Notes under the pieces: model-generated
Seen by the model: the letters and a program-made list of their open reading frames with translations, nothing else
Databases searched by the model: none
What the model was told of the DNA's origin: nothing
Made by a program: the position numbers and the translations under genes
Assembly (NCBI GenBank): GCA_965228625.1
Contig: OZ245829.1
Location: 992,001-1,056,000 of the forward strand
DNA from: UBA2767 sp965228625
GTDB taxonomy: Bacteria; Pseudomonadota; Alphaproteobacteria; Rhizobiales; Methyloligellaceae
DNA: 64,000 nucleotides
Direction: 5' to 3'
Part shown: positions 1 through 9,288 of the stretch, piece after piece
Layout of the letters: each line of letters opens with the position of its first letter
Position numbering within the stretch: the first letter of the stretch is position 1

Positions 1-1
1 C

Positions 2-475
2 GACGTTTTGGGCCAGTTGGCCATCACCGGCGCGACCATCAGCTATGGACTTGCAATGATCTATGGCCGGCGCTTCGCATCGATCGCACCTGAGGTCACC
101 GCCGCCGCCACGCTCACCATCGCGGCGATCGTCATGCTCCCGGCAAGCGTCATCGTCGATGACACCGCAGCGCTCACGCCGTCTCTCGCCTCGGTTCTGG
201 CACTGGTGGCACTAGCGTCACTCTCCACGGCGGCGGCGTTCGTTCTCTATTTCCGGCTGGTCAACACCCTCGGCGCGCTCGGCACCTCCAGCGTTGCCTA
301 TGCCCGCGCCGCGGTCAGCGTCGTTATCGGAGTCGTGCTGTTGAGCGAGCCCCTGACCTGGCAACTGGTGACGGGCTTCGTCGCTATTCTCATCGGCGTC
401 GCCGCCATCAACGGACAATGCGGCGCCCTGGTAAGGTACCTGTCAGACAGGCGGACCGAACGGGCGGCGCCCTAG
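2..475 (+). CDS. EamA/DMT-family permease, C-terminal part
   Basis: The reading frame is open from the left edge, so only the last ~158 codons are present. They hold several hydrophobic segments with the small-residue-rich helices typical of the second EamA domain of drug/metabolite transporters (inner membrane, about ten helices when complete). An apparent TTG start at 8 is only an internal codon. The stop TAG (473-475) shares bases with the stop of the convergent DinB gene. Substrate cannot be told from this fragment. Confidence 0.8.
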   Translation, partial: DVLGQLAITGATISYGLAMIYGRRFASIAPEVTAAATLTIAAIVMLPASVIVDDTAALTPSLASVLALVALASLSTAAAFVLYFRLVNTLGALGTSSVAYARAAVSVVIGVVLLSEPLTWQLVTGFVAILIGVAAINGQCGALVRYLSDRRTERAAP

Positions 476-972
476 GGCATCATCGGCAAGTCCATGACCG
501 GCGTTTTGATTCCGAATTGCGTCAGAATTCCATGGACTTGGCCGCGATGGTGCGTCTGATGGTTGAACATGTGGGTAACCAGAACCCACCGCGGATGCGT
601 CAAGTCACGACCTGCCGAGCCGGAATACCAGTGCAGATCCCCCTCCAGCGCCGACTGGTCGAGGTTTGCCGCCCAATCGCGGATCACCTGATCGAACGCC
701 ACGCGTTCGCGCTTCAGATCGTCATAGGCCTCGTACTGGACAAGCGATCCGGCAATGTCCGGTGCTATGGGTGCCGGGGTCTCCGCGAGCCGCCGCATCC
801 ACATCTGGTCCCCCCACAGAATGTGGTTCAGGGTCGCGTGAATGGACTTGAAAAAGGCACCGCAATCTTTTTTGCGATCGGCATCGCTGAGCTGATCGCA
901 ACAGGCGAAGATGCCCTCGTTTATCCACTGATTGTAAGAGGCCATCTTGGCCGCATGGTCGGGTGTGATCAT
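472..972 (-). CDS. DinB-family putative metal-dependent enzyme
   Basis: A 166-residue protein of normal DinB length. DinB proteins are four-helix bundles with a three-histidine metal site. Here the N-terminal YNQWINEGIF, the central HATLNHILWGDQMW and the C-terminal FNHQTHHRGQ segments match, supplying histidines in helices 2 and 4. Members include thiol-dependent transferases and many uncharacterised proteins, so the substrate is unknown. It lies convergent to the DMT gene and their stop codons overlap within one CTAG. It is followed upstream by an SH3 protein gene on the same strand with a gap of only 16 bases. Confidence 0.85.
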   Translation of the reverse strand: MITPDHAAKMASYNQWINEGIFACCDQLSDADRKKDCGAFFKSIHATLNHILWGDQMWMRRLAETPAPIAPDIAGSLVQYEAYDDLKRERVAFDQVIRDWAANLDQSALEGDLHWYSGSAGRDLTHPRWVLVTHMFNHQTHHRGQVHGILTQFGIKTPVMDLPMMP

Positions 973-988
973 CTTGATCTTCCAATTC

Positions 989-1318
989 TCATGGGCACTG
1001 GCTGGGCGCGACGTAACGCCGTTTGATCCACCCGGTCCGCACGACGTCGCCGTTGTAGTGCGTGACCGGACACCAGCGCGAACCGAGCGCGATGTGGTAC
1101 GGCACGCACGGTCCGTTCTGGCTGATGATGCCGTGACGGCCCGGAGGCAATGCGTCGACGATCGGGTTTCTTGCCGATGGCCCGGACCGCACGTTGAGTA
1201 CGTCCCAGTTGGGGACGTTGACGACGACGAAACAACCCGGACCGCTGGTCGCCGACGCGCTGCTTGCCGCGAGCGCGATGGCCAACCCCAGAAATGCGGG
1301 CCAAGTTCTGATCTTCAT
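989..1318 (-). CDS. Exported bacterial SH3-domain protein
   Basis: A 109-residue protein with an N-terminal signal peptide (hydrophobic run after MKIRTWPAF, cleavage likely after ASA). One type-3 SH3-like domain follows, with the WDVLNVRSGPSARNPIV signature and four cysteines that could form disulfides in the periplasm. I chose the ATG at 1318 because a GGGAGG ribosome site lies 6-8 bases upstream; the GTG at 1324 would sit inside that site. Such small SH3 proteins bind peptidoglycan or other envelope proteins; the specific role is unknown. Confidence 0.75.
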   Translation of the reverse strand: MKIRTWPAFLGLAIALAASSASATSGPGCFVVVNVPNWDVLNVRSGPSARNPIVDALPPGRHGIISQNGPCVPYHIALGSRWCPVTHYNGDVVRTGWIKRRYVAPSQCP

Positions 1319-1346
1319 CGTCACCTCCCCGGGACCGAAGACAATA

Positions 1347-1769
1347 CTAGCCCACGATCTCCGGTTTCCTGAAGCACAGCTTGATCTCTTTGGCCGCGTT
1401 CTCGGCGCTGTCGGACCCGTGCACGGAATTGCGCTCGATGTCCTGCGCGTAATCCGCCCGAATGGTGCCCTTTTCCGCTTCCTCCGGATTGGTCGCGCCC
1501 ATGATCTTGCGATACTTGGAAACCGCGTTGTTGCCTTCCAGCACCTGCAGCACGATCGGTCCGGATGTCATGAATTTCACGAGATCCCTGTAGAACGGAC
1601 GGTCCTTGTGGACCTCGTAGAATTTCCGCGCCTCGGTCTGTTTCCACTTCACCCGCTTCTGCGCGACGATGCGCAGCCCGGCGTCCTCGATCTTGGAGTT
1701 GATCTTGCCCGTCAGATTTCTCTTGGTGGCGTCGGGTTTGATAATGGAAAGCGTTTGTTGAATGGGCAT
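1347..1769 (-). CDS. ndk: Nucleoside-diphosphate kinase
   Basis: 140 residues, the normal Ndk length. The enzyme moves the gamma-phosphate of ATP to nucleoside diphosphates through a phosphohistidine. The start region IIKPDA and the active-site segment RNSVHGSD with His117 are both present. The open frame runs upstream to 1913, but the family N-terminus (MPIQQTLSIIKPD) fixes the start at 1769, with a GGACGG ribosome site just before it. It is divergent from the ABC-F gene, as often seen in Rhizobiales. Confidence 0.97.
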   Translation of the reverse strand: MPIQQTLSIIKPDATKRNLTGKINSKIEDAGLRIVAQKRVKWKQTEARKFYEVHKDRPFYRDLVKFMTSGPIVLQVLEGNNAVSKYRKIMGATNPEEAEKGTIRADYAQDIERNSVHGSDSAENAAKEIKLCFRKPEIVG

Positions 1770-1929
1770 TTGTACCGTCCTGTTGTGTGAAATATCGGAG
1801 AACGCCGTTCGGCGGCTGAGGGGCTTATAGCGGCGGGGTGATGCGTCCGCAACAACTGCAAAGCGCGGCTTTGTGTCAAGGACGCCGGGCGTGCTAAGAG
1901 CCGGTGCGAACACACCTTCAGATCAAGCC

Positions 1930-3819
1930 ATGCTGCACATCAATGCCCTGACATACCGGATCGACGGCCGGCCCCTGCTCGAGAGCGCAACGGCCGGAAT
2001 CCCGTCGTCGCACAAGGTCGGCCTGGTCGGGCGCAACGGCGCGGGCAAGACAACGCTCCTGCGCCTCATCGCCGGCGAGATATCGCCGGAGGGCGGTGAA
2101 ATCCGGTTTCCGAAGAACACGCGCATGACGCTTGTCTCCCAGGAAGCCCCTGACGGTCCGGAGTCCCTCATCGACACGGTCCTTGCCGCCGACACCGAGC
2201 GCGCGGAGCTTCTGAAGGAAGCCGAGACGGCGAGCGACGCGGACCGCATCGCCGAGATCCAGACGCGGCTTTCCGACATCGGCGCGCATGCCGCGCCGGC
2301 GCGCGCCGCCACGATCCTCTCCGGTCTCGGGTTCAGCGAAGACGAGCAACAGCGTCCCTGCGCGGAGTTTTCGGGCGGCTGGCGCATGCGCGTGGCGCTC
2401 GCAAGCGCCTTGTTCGCAACGCCGGACATCCTGCTGCTCGACGAACCATCGAACTATCTCGACCTCGAAGGCACGCTTTGGCTGGAGAACTTCCTGAAGA
2501 GCTATCCGAACACGGTGCTGATCGTCAGCCACGACCGCAATCTCCTGAACGATGCCGTCTCGTCCATCCTGCACCTCTCCGGCTGCAGGCTCAGTCTCTA
2601 TGCCGGCGGCTATGACGCGTTCGAGGAGGCGCGGCGCGAGAAACAACGGCTGCAGCTCAAGCTCAAGAAGAAGCAGGACGACGAGCGGCGCAGGCTCGAG
2701 CGGTTCGTCGAACGGTTCCGGTACAAGGCGTCGAAAGCGCGTCAGGCGCAATCCCGCGTGAAGATGCTGGAGAAAATGCAGCCCATCGCCTCCGAGGTCG
2801 ACGGACGCGTCACGGGTTTCACCTTCCCCAATCCCGAGAAGAGCCTCGGCAACCCGTTGATGCGCCTCGAGAGCGTCAGCGTCGGATATGAGCCGGACAA
2901 ACCGGTTCTTCGCGATCTCGACCTGCGCCTTGACGAGGACGACCGCATCGGCCTGCTCGGCGCGAACGGCAATGGCAAGAGCACATTCGCCAAGCTGCTT
3001 TCGGCCCGGCTCGAGCCGTCATCCGGAAACTTCCGGCGGTCGAAAAAGCTCATCACCGGATATTTCGCCCAGCATCAGCTCGATGAACTGAACCCGGCCC
3101 TGTCGCCTTATGAACGGATTGCTGAACTGATGCCGGATGCGACCGAGGCGCAGAAGCGCACGCATCTCGGCAGTCTCGGGTTCGGCATCGACACGGCGGA
3201 CACGCCCGCGCGCGACCTTTCCGGCGGCGAGAAGGCGCGCCTGCTGTTCGCCCTGGCGGCCTTCGACGGCCCGCATCTCCTCATTCTCGACGAGCCGACA
3301 AATCATCTCGACGTGGATGCGCGCGAAGCCCTGATCCATGCGATCAACGCGTATGAAGGCGCCGTCATTCTCATCAGCCATGACCGCCATCTCCTCGACG
3401 GCTGCGCCGACCGCCTGTGGCTCGTTCAGGACGGCACCATTGCGCCCTATGACGGTGACGTCGACAGCTACCGCGACCTGTGCCTGTCTGAACGCGGCAG
3501 CAAACGCCGGGGCAAGCCGGATGGCACGGCGCGCACCGCACGCGTCTCGCGCCAGGAAGAACGGCGGGCCGGTGCGGCGCGCCGCGCCGAGCTTGCGCCG
3601 CTCAGGAAACGCGTCGCGCAGAAGGAAAGCGTCGTCGCGTCACTCTCCGAACAGATCGCGCAGCTTGACGAAAGACTGGGAGACGCGGCGCTCTATGAGC
3701 GCGAACCCGACACGGCGGCCGAGATCGTGAAACAGCGCGGCGAACTCGCCAAGCAGCTCGATGCGGCGGAGATGGAGTGGCTGCAGGCGAGCGAGGCCTA
3801 CGAAGCGGCAAGCAACTGA
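1930..3819 (+). CDS. ABC-F family ATPase (YheS/Uup-like)
   Basis: A 629-residue soluble protein with two ATP-binding cassettes and no membrane segments. Cassette 1 has Walker A GRNGAGKT (34-41), signature FSGGWRMR and Walker B ILLLDEPSNYLD. Cassette 2 has GANGNGKS, LSGGEKAR and LILDEPTNHLD. The stretch between them is charged and helical, as in the ABC-F interdomain linker that enters the ribosome E-site. A C-terminal charged coiled coil (about 550-625) resembles Uup/YheS. ABC-F proteins act in ribosome rescue or antibiotic protection. The start at ATG 1930 follows the family N-terminus; the frame extends upstream to 1873 without similarity. Confidence 0.93.
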   Translation: MLHINALTYRIDGRPLLESATAGIPSSHKVGLVGRNGAGKTTLLRLIAGEISPEGGEIRFPKNTRMTLVSQEAPDGPESLIDTVLAADTERAELLKEAETASDADRIAEIQTRLSDIGAHAAPARAATILSGLGFSEDEQQRPCAEFSGGWRMRVALASALFATPDILLLDEPSNYLDLEGTLWLENFLKSYPNTVLIVSHDRNLLNDAVSSILHLSGCRLSLYAGGYDAFEEARREKQRLQLKLKKKQDDERRRLERFVERFRYKASKARQAQSRVKMLEKMQPIASEVDGRVTGFTFPNPEKSLGNPLMRLESVSVGYEPDKPVLRDLDLRLDEDDRIGLLGANGNGKSTFAKLLSARLEPSSGNFRRSKKLITGYFAQHQLDELNPALSPYERIAELMPDATEAQKRTHLGSLGFGIDTADTPARDLSGGEKARLLFALAAFDGPHLLILDEPTNHLDVDAREALIHAINAYEGAVILISHDRHLLDGCADRLWLVQDGTIAPYDGDVDSYRDLCLSERGSKRRGKPDGTARTARVSRQEERRAGAARRAELAPLRKRVAQKESVVASLSEQIAQLDERLGDAALYEREPDTAAEIVKQRGELAKQLDAAEMEWLQASEAYEAASN

Positions 3820-3846
3820 CCGCAGCCGGGGGATCACAAAAACCGG

Positions 3847-4656
3847 TCAATTGTTCTCGGTCAGCCGATCAAGGCGCAAACGCCCCCGCTCATCGCTCAG
3901 CAGGCGTGCTCCGCCGAGAACGGCCATGAGCACCCCGAGGCCGGTGCTGCCGCCGATCAGGAACATGATCAGCAATTGATACTTGGTTGCGTCCACCGGA
4001 TCGACACCGGCCAGGATCTGCCCCGTCATCATGCCGGGCAACGCCACGATGCCGGTTGCGGCCATGGAATTGATGATCGGCATCATGCCAGTCTTCAACG
4101 CATGGCGGGTGACGGCCGAGAGTGCTTCATTGCGCTGGGCGCCAAGAGCGATACGCGCCTCGATCGCGGCGCGCTCGCGGTGCGCGGAGGTGGTCAGCGT
4201 CTCCAGCCCGAGGCTGATCCCCGTCAGTGAATTGCCCAGGATCATGCCGAGAATGGGCAGCACGTATCTTGGCGCATACCACGGATCCGGACCGATCAGC
4301 ACACCGACCCCGAACAGAACCGCGATCAGCCCCACGAAGAGCAGCGTGCTGGTCCCGAGCCCGTAGGCCCACCAACCCCTGAAGGTTCTGGTCTGCCGGG
4401 CCATCGCCTCGCGTCCGGCAAAGAGCACCATGACGAGGGCCAGGGCCAGCGTCCAAAGCGGCGACGTCTGTTCGAAGATGAACTTGAGCACAAAGCCGAT
4501 GGCCATGAGCTGCACCGTCATGCGCGCGGCATTGAAGAACAGCGTCCGCTCGATGCCGAGCTGCATTGCCAGGGACATGCCGCCGTTGATGAGGATCAGC
4601 GCTGCCGCGATCGCCAGATCCCAGAATGTAAGCGCGACATAGGCGGACTGGGTCAT
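3847..4656 (-). CDS. fetB: FetB-type ABC permease (UPF0014)
   Basis: 269 residues with about seven hydrophobic helices, matching the FetB/YbbM (UPF0014) family. In Escherichia coli FetAB exports iron and helps resistance to oxidative stress. The conserved cytoplasmic stretch EARIALGAQRNEAL and the NSMAATGIVALPGMMTGQ segment are present. It is the last gene of a tightly packed leftward operon and starts inside the stop of fetA (ATGA overlap, 4653-4656). Its end faces the ABC-F gene. Confidence 0.9.
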   Translation of the reverse strand: MTQSAYVALTFWDLAIAAALILINGGMSLAMQLGIERTLFFNAARMTVQLMAIGFVLKFIFEQTSPLWTLALALVMVLFAGREAMARQTRTFRGWWAYGLGTSTLLFVGLIAVLFGVGVLIGPDPWYAPRYVLPILGMILGNSLTGISLGLETLTTSAHRERAAIEARIALGAQRNEALSAVTRHALKTGMMPIINSMAATGIVALPGMMTGQILAGVDPVDATKYQLLIMFLIGGSTGLGVLMAVLGGARLLSDERGRLRLDRLTENN

Positions 4657-5276
4657 CTGCGGCCCCCCCTGCCCGGCGCCACACGCACCTTGCCGTTCTC
4701 GATCAGGAATTTCCGGTCGGCCAGCCGTTCGATCTGTGCCGCATCATGACTGACGAAGAGAATGACCCGGCCGTCCTTCAGCAGCTCCTTGATCAACTCC
4801 TCGACCCGCGTCGTGGACTCTTGGTCAAGTGCCGCCGTCGGTTCGTCGAGCAGGATCACCGGGGGATCGTCGATGATCGCGCGCGCAAGCGCCATGCGCT
4901 GGCGCTCTCCCGTCGACAACCGGTGCAGGTCCTGATCAAGCTGGCCGGGTTTCAGGCCAAGGCCTTCGAGCAACTCGTCGACGCCGTCCATATCCGGGAA
5001 CTGGGGCCGCGCCGTCTCGGCCCACCACCCCGGCTCGGCGGCGACGTAGCGCACATGCTTCCGCCACTCGGGGCCCGCGTAGGACGACCTCTCGCGGCCT
5101 GCGAACAGCACGCGGCCCGGCGCGGGGTCAAGGTCCGCGATCCCACGCAGCAGAACCGTCTTGCCTGCCCCGGACGCACCGTCGATTGCGATACACTCGC
5201 CGCCTTTGGCGTCGAACGAAACAGGCTCCAGCCCGTGCACCTGCAGCCCATCAAGCTGAAGGCGCTCGGCCGTCAC
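4653..5276 (-). CDS. fetA: FetA-type ABC transporter ATP-binding protein
   Basis: A 207-residue ATPase subunit partner of FetB. It shows Walker A GASGAGKT, signature LSTGERQRMALARA (Thr replaces the usual first Gly) and Walker B VILLDEPTAALD, followed by the switch His in FVSHD. The open frame runs upstream to 5384, but homology begins at VTAERLQLDGL. GTG at 5276 overlaps the stop of the upstream methyltransferase as GTGA, so coupled translation is likely. The short length is normal for FetA. Confidence 0.9.
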   Translation of the reverse strand: MTAERLQLDGLQVHGLEPVSFDAKGGECIAIDGASGAGKTVLLRGIADLDPAPGRVLFAGRERSSYAGPEWRKHVRYVAAEPGWWAETARPQFPDMDGVDELLEGLGLKPGQLDQDLHRLSTGERQRMALARAIIDDPPVILLDEPTAALDQESTTRVEELIKELLKDGRVILFVSHDAAQIERLADRKFLIENGKVRVAPGRGGRR

Positions 5277-5980
5277 GAGGCCGGCCGCCGGCACTCGATG
5301 CGGAAATGGCGTACCGGCTGTCCTTTGCGGTCCGTGTAGAAATCCTCGAATGCGACAAGCTCGAGCCCTACCTCCGGCAGGCACTCGAACTCATCCGGCA
5401 CGATCGGCCAAGGCGGCGGATTGAGCGGTTCGTGCGCGAGCCGGCCGCGGCCGACGATCAGCAGCGTGCCGCCCGGTTTCACGAAGCGCGGCAGTGTCCT
5501 GATCGCCTGGTCGCGATAGGGCGGCTCAAGGATCTGCAGCGTGTAGGTTTCGTTGACGAGATCGAACGCCGCCTCGAGATCGTCCGGCGGATCGATGAGG
5601 TCAAAGGCCCGCCAGTCGATCCTGTGCTCCGGAAAGCGTTTTGCCGCCCACTGAACCGCCGTCTGCGAGATGTCGAAGGCGGTGACGTCGAAGCCGGCCT
5701 TGGCGAGCTCGACCGCGTTGTCCCCGAGACCGCACCCGACATCGAGCGCCCGCCCGCGGCGGCGCGTCGCCGGCAGCCGCTCCAGCCATTCGACGAACTC
5801 CGGCCGTGCCACCTCGTGCGCCCAGGGCACGAGCGCGGACTCGCCTTCCGCGTTGTCGTAACAGGCCTCAAACCACGCCAGGGGGTCATCGGTCTCGCCG
5901 AATTCCGCCCTGAGCGCGTCAGCGCGCATACGGCCCTTCTGTTTCAGCTCTTCATGGCTTTGGTCGGCGGCGCCGCTCAC
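5273..5980 (-). CDS. Class I SAM-dependent methyltransferase
   Basis: About 235 residues with a Rossmann methyltransferase core: motif I LDVGCGLGDNAVELAKAG, acidic loop FDIS after strand 2, and FVKPGGTLLIVGRG at motif VI. The substrate is not evident; it looks like a small-molecule or thiopurine-type Methyltransf_25 enzyme. The GTG at 5980 overlaps the holC stop (GTGA), and its own stop overlaps the fetA start. An in-frame ATG at 5995 is the alternative start. Its place between holC and fetAB gives no clear functional clue. Confidence 0.8.
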   Translation of the reverse strand: MSGAADQSHEELKQKGRMRADALRAEFGETDDPLAWFEACYDNAEGESALVPWAHEVARPEFVEWLERLPATRRRGRALDVGCGLGDNAVELAKAGFDVTAFDISQTAVQWAAKRFPEHRIDWRAFDLIDPPDDLEAAFDLVNETYTLQILEPPYRDQAIRTLPRFVKPGGTLLIVGRGRLAHEPLNPPPWPIVPDEFECLPEVGLELVAFEDFYTDRKGQPVRHFRIECRRPAS

Positions 5981-6441
5981 GCCTTCTGTTCCCATTTGCC
6001 TTGCGCGTTCTGCTGCCAGTACGTCACCGCGTGGCCTGCGTCGGTTGCGCTTGTCCACTGGGTGCGGGCGCGCTGGACGGCCTCTTCGTCGTGCCCGTCA
6101 AAGAGATAGACGGCGCGTTCGAACGGCGCGAGATCATCGGTGTCGGAGCCGTCGACGAAAAACCGGACCGTCGCGCCATTGGGCGTATCGGGACCGGTGG
6201 TGAGATAGATCGGCTGAGCCTCGGGCGGTCCGTCGCTTACCGTGCCGTGCGGCAGGAAGGAGTCTTCGCGATAGGTCCACAACGACGTGTCGAGCGCATC
6301 AAGCCGCTCCTGCGACCCGACCTGAACGACCGCGCGCCATCCCCGTGCAAGCGTCTTTTCCAGCAGGTCCGGCAGCACGCGCTCGAGCGGCGTGCGCTCA
6401 AGATGATAGAAAAGGACGTCGGTGGGATTCGCGTCGCTCAT
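5977..6441 (-). CDS. holC: DNA polymerase III subunit chi
   Basis: 154 residues matching HolC. Chi binds psi in the clamp-loader complex and contacts single-strand DNA-binding protein. The pattern VLFYHLERTPLERVLPDLL, a central WTYREDSFLPHG and the strand VRFFVDGS are typical. Alphaproteobacterial chi is often encoded next to a leucyl aminopeptidase gene; here it instead heads a run of three overlapping genes (methyltransferase, fetA, fetB). The gap to der upstream is 44 bases, so co-transcription with der is possible. Confidence 0.9.
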   Translation of the reverse strand: MSDANPTDVLFYHLERTPLERVLPDLLEKTLARGWRAVVQVGSQERLDALDTSLWTYREDSFLPHGTVSDGPPEAQPIYLTTGPDTPNGATVRFFVDGSDTDDLAPFERAVYLFDGHDEEAVQRARTQWTSATDAGHAVTYWQQNAQGKWEQKA

Positions 6442-6485
6442 CGCGCGAAGTGTATTACCGCAGGCGATGCGGGGGAAGCGGCGAG

Positions 6486-7856
6486 TTATGACGTGGCGCG
6501 CTTCCTCGCATACGGGTTCTTTCCCTTGCGCAGGCTGAGCCTGATCGGGACGGCCGTCATGTCGAACGCCTCGCGCAGTCCCTGAACGAGATAACGGCGA
6601 TAGGATTCCGGGAGCTTGTCCGCACGAGAGGAGAAGACGACGAATGTCGGTGGACGCGCGTTCGGCTGGGTCATGAACCGCAATCGGATGCGTTTGCCGC
6701 GCACCGCTGGCGGCGGATGGCGCTCCTGCGCCTCTTCCAGCCAGCGATTGAGAGCGGCGGTCGGAAGGCGGCGGTTCCAGGTTTCATAAACCTTGAAGAT
6801 GGCATCCATCAGCTTGCCGAGGCCTTTGGACGTCAACGCGGAAACGGGTATGAGCGGCACCCCCCTCACCTGCGGCACCAAGCGCTCAAGCTCTTCCTCA
6901 AGTTCCTTCAGCAAACCTTTCTTATCCTTGACTAGATCCCACTTATTGACCGCGACAACCAGCGCGCGCCCCTCCTGCGCAATCAGATCCGCGATCTGCA
7001 GGTCCTGCTTCTCGAACGGCACCTGCGCATCGACCAGCAGAACCACCACTTCGGCAAAACGGATGGCACGCAGGGCATCGCCGACCGACAGCTTTTCCGC
7101 CCCCGCCGCCACACGCGCCTTGCGCCGCAGACCGGCGGTGTCGAACAGGTGGATGTCGCGTCCCTTCCAGTCCAGTTCGATGGCGATGGAGTCGCGCGTG
7201 ATGCCGGCCTCGGGACCGGTGATCATGCGCTCATCGCCGACCAGCGCGTTCACCAGCGTCGACTTCCCCGCATTGGGCCGCCCGACCACGGCGATGCGCA
7301 ACGGCCTGTTGTCCGCCTCGGCATCGTCTTCATCCTGATCCGGCATCTGTGCCTGATCCAGCGCGCCGCAGGCGGCCTCAAGCGCGCGGACGAGTTCGCT
7401 GATACCTTCATTGTGTTCCGCCGAGATCGCGACCGGATCGCCGAGGCCAAGCGAATAGGCCTCGTAGACCCCGTCCCGGCCGGATCGTCCTTCGCATTTG
7501 TTGGCCACGAGAATCACAGGCTTACCGGATGTGCGCACGAGGTCGGCAAACGCCTCGTCCGCGGGGACGATACCGGCGCGCGCGTCGATGACGAACATCA
7601 GGACATCGGCATCGGCGATCGCCGATTCCGTTTGGCCCTGCATGCGGGCTTCGATGGTTCCCGCGCCGGCCTGCTCCAGCCCGGCGGTATCGATCAACCG
7701 CACCTTCGCGGTGCCCGCACTCGCGTCCGCCTCGCGGCGGTCCCGCGTCAGGCCCGGTGTCTCGTGCACGAGCGCGAGCCGCCGCCCCGTCAATCTGTTG
7801 AACAGGGTCGACTTGCCGACGTTTGGCCGTCCGACAATGGCAATTCTCGCAACCAT
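6486..7856 (-). CDS. der: Ribosome-associated GTPase Der (EngA)
   Basis: 456 residues with the double G-domain unique to Der, which acts in 50S subunit assembly. G-domain 1 has GRPNVGKST (9-17), DTAG and NKCE (119-122; Glu in place of the usual Asp of NKxD). G-domain 2 has GRPNAGKST (192-200), DTAG and NKWD. The C-terminal KH-like domain ends in a basic tail. It sits downstream of bamB as in many proteobacteria. The 105-base gap between bamB and der shows no clear terminator in this direction. Confidence 0.97.
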   Translation of the reverse strand: MVARIAIVGRPNVGKSTLFNRLTGRRLALVHETPGLTRDRREADASAGTAKVRLIDTAGLEQAGAGTIEARMQGQTESAIADADVLMFVIDARAGIVPADEAFADLVRTSGKPVILVANKCEGRSGRDGVYEAYSLGLGDPVAISAEHNEGISELVRALEAACGALDQAQMPDQDEDDAEADNRPLRIAVVGRPNAGKSTLVNALVGDERMITGPEAGITRDSIAIELDWKGRDIHLFDTAGLRRKARVAAGAEKLSVGDALRAIRFAEVVVLLVDAQVPFEKQDLQIADLIAQEGRALVVAVNKWDLVKDKKGLLKELEEELERLVPQVRGVPLIPVSALTSKGLGKLMDAIFKVYETWNRRLPTAALNRWLEEAQERHPPPAVRGKRIRLRFMTQPNARPPTFVVFSSRADKLPESYRRYLVQGLREAFDMTAVPIRLSLRKGKNPYARKRATS

Positions 7857-7961
7857 CTCAGTTGTTCCGGGGTTGTAAGTGAAATGTCGCCCGGTGAGCG
7901 GATTTCGGTGGGGCTTTTTAGCCGGTTGGCGGCTCGCGTGATAGCCCGCCCTTGGCGCACG

Positions 7962-9281
7962 TCAATTCAGTGCGACGAGGCGCGCCTTGTCGGTGAGCAC
8001 GTACATGCGGCCCGAGGCCACGACCGGAGCGATGCTGATGGACGAGTCGACGTCACGCTGCGACGAGATCGTCCCGGTTTTGGCGTCCACGCTGACAACG
8101 ACACCCTCCGTCGAGGCGAGCCACAACTTGCCACTGGCGAGAACCGGCCCGCTCCACCGCGTCGCCTGGGGAAGCTCCGTCAGCCAGCGCACCTTCCCGT
8201 CATTCCGTGTCAGGGCCATCAGCACACCGTTGATGTCGACGACATAGACGACGTCCCCCGCGGGCCATGGCATCTGTGTGCCCTGAACGCGCTTCGTCCA
8301 TATGCGCTCGCCCGTCTTTTGCGCCGTTGCGATCATGCGGCCGGCATGGCTGACGGCGAACACGATGCCCCGGTCGATGACCGGGCGGGCCGGATCGGAC
8401 AGCGACGCAAGGCCCGAGCCGCCTCCTGTCGTGCGTGACAGCGAATCCACCCAGGCCGGCCGTCCCGCGCTGATGTTGTAGGCAACCAGCTCGCCGGACG
8501 GATACGGCACGACCACGGTGTTGTCCGCAACCGCCGGGCTGACATTGCTGAGCAGCGTCGCGGTCTCGGGCAGTCCACGGAAGGTCCAGAGCTCGACGCC
8601 GTCAACGGTCGAAAGGCAGTACAGCTTGCTTTCGGTCGAGACGAAGAACAGCTTGCCCTTGATTGCCGTCGGCGATGATCGCAGCGGCACACCGATTTTT
8701 CGCGTCCACTCGATCGAGCCGTTGGAAGCATTCAGGGCAATCACCGATCCGAAGCCGGTTGTTGCAAACACGCGTCCGTCGACCGCGGCCAAGCCGCCGC
8801 CGAAGCCTTCGTATCCTCTTTCGCTCTCGGGAGCGAGGTTCACCTGCCAGAGGCGGGAGCCTCCCGAGGACGCATAGGCGGAGACGACGCCCCTGGTGTC
8901 GAGCGTGAACACCTTTCCGTCATAGATGATCGGGCTCGCGGTCAGCCGGCCCTCGTCGCTCGAACCACGGCCAATGTCCGCCCGCCACGCGGAGCCGGCG
9001 GCGCCTCCATATTCAAGGTGACCGGGTGCGTTCGAGGGCACGCCCCCGGGCTGGCTCCAGACCACGTTGCGCCTTGGGGGCGGCAGGGTGATCGGTTGCT
9101 TGGCGACGTCGGGGTCGACCTCGAAGCCGTCACGCGCCTTGAGAACGGAGATCCGCTCCCCCTCCAGTTTGGCCTCTTCCTTCTGGAAGGGATTGAGGCG
9201 GCTGCTTCCGAGGCCACTGCATGCAACAAGTCCCGCTGTGAGCATCAGGACCACGGCATATCGCAGGCTTGCGAAAAACAT
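7962..9281 (-). CDS. bamB: Outer-membrane assembly lipoprotein BamB-like, PQQ propeller
   Basis: A 439-residue protein with a lipoprotein signal (MFFASLRYAVV... LVAC, Cys about residue 21). Repeated PQQ-type blades of an eight-bladed beta-propeller follow (for example WKxxxG-like motifs and LYCLSTVDGVELWTF). BamB is an accessory of the BAM complex that inserts outer-membrane proteins. The frame is open further upstream, but the lipobox places the start at 9281, eight bases after the stop of the TPR gene. The order yfgM-bamB-der is conserved in proteobacteria, which supports the call. Confidence 0.9.
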   Translation of the reverse strand: MFFASLRYAVVLMLTAGLVACSGLGSSRLNPFQKEEAKLEGERISVLKARDGFEVDPDVAKQPITLPPPRRNVVWSQPGGVPSNAPGHLEYGGAAGSAWRADIGRGSSDEGRLTASPIIYDGKVFTLDTRGVVSAYASSGGSRLWQVNLAPESERGYEGFGGGLAAVDGRVFATTGFGSVIALNASNGSIEWTRKIGVPLRSSPTAIKGKLFFVSTESKLYCLSTVDGVELWTFRGLPETATLLSNVSPAVADNTVVVPYPSGELVAYNISAGRPAWVDSLSRTTGGGSGLASLSDPARPVIDRGIVFAVSHAGRMIATAQKTGERIWTKRVQGTQMPWPAGDVVYVVDINGVLMALTRNDGKVRWLTELPQATRWSGPVLASGKLWLASTEGVVVSVDAKTGTISSQRDVDSSISIAPVVASGRMYVLTDKARLVALN

Positions 9282-9288
9282 CTCGGAT

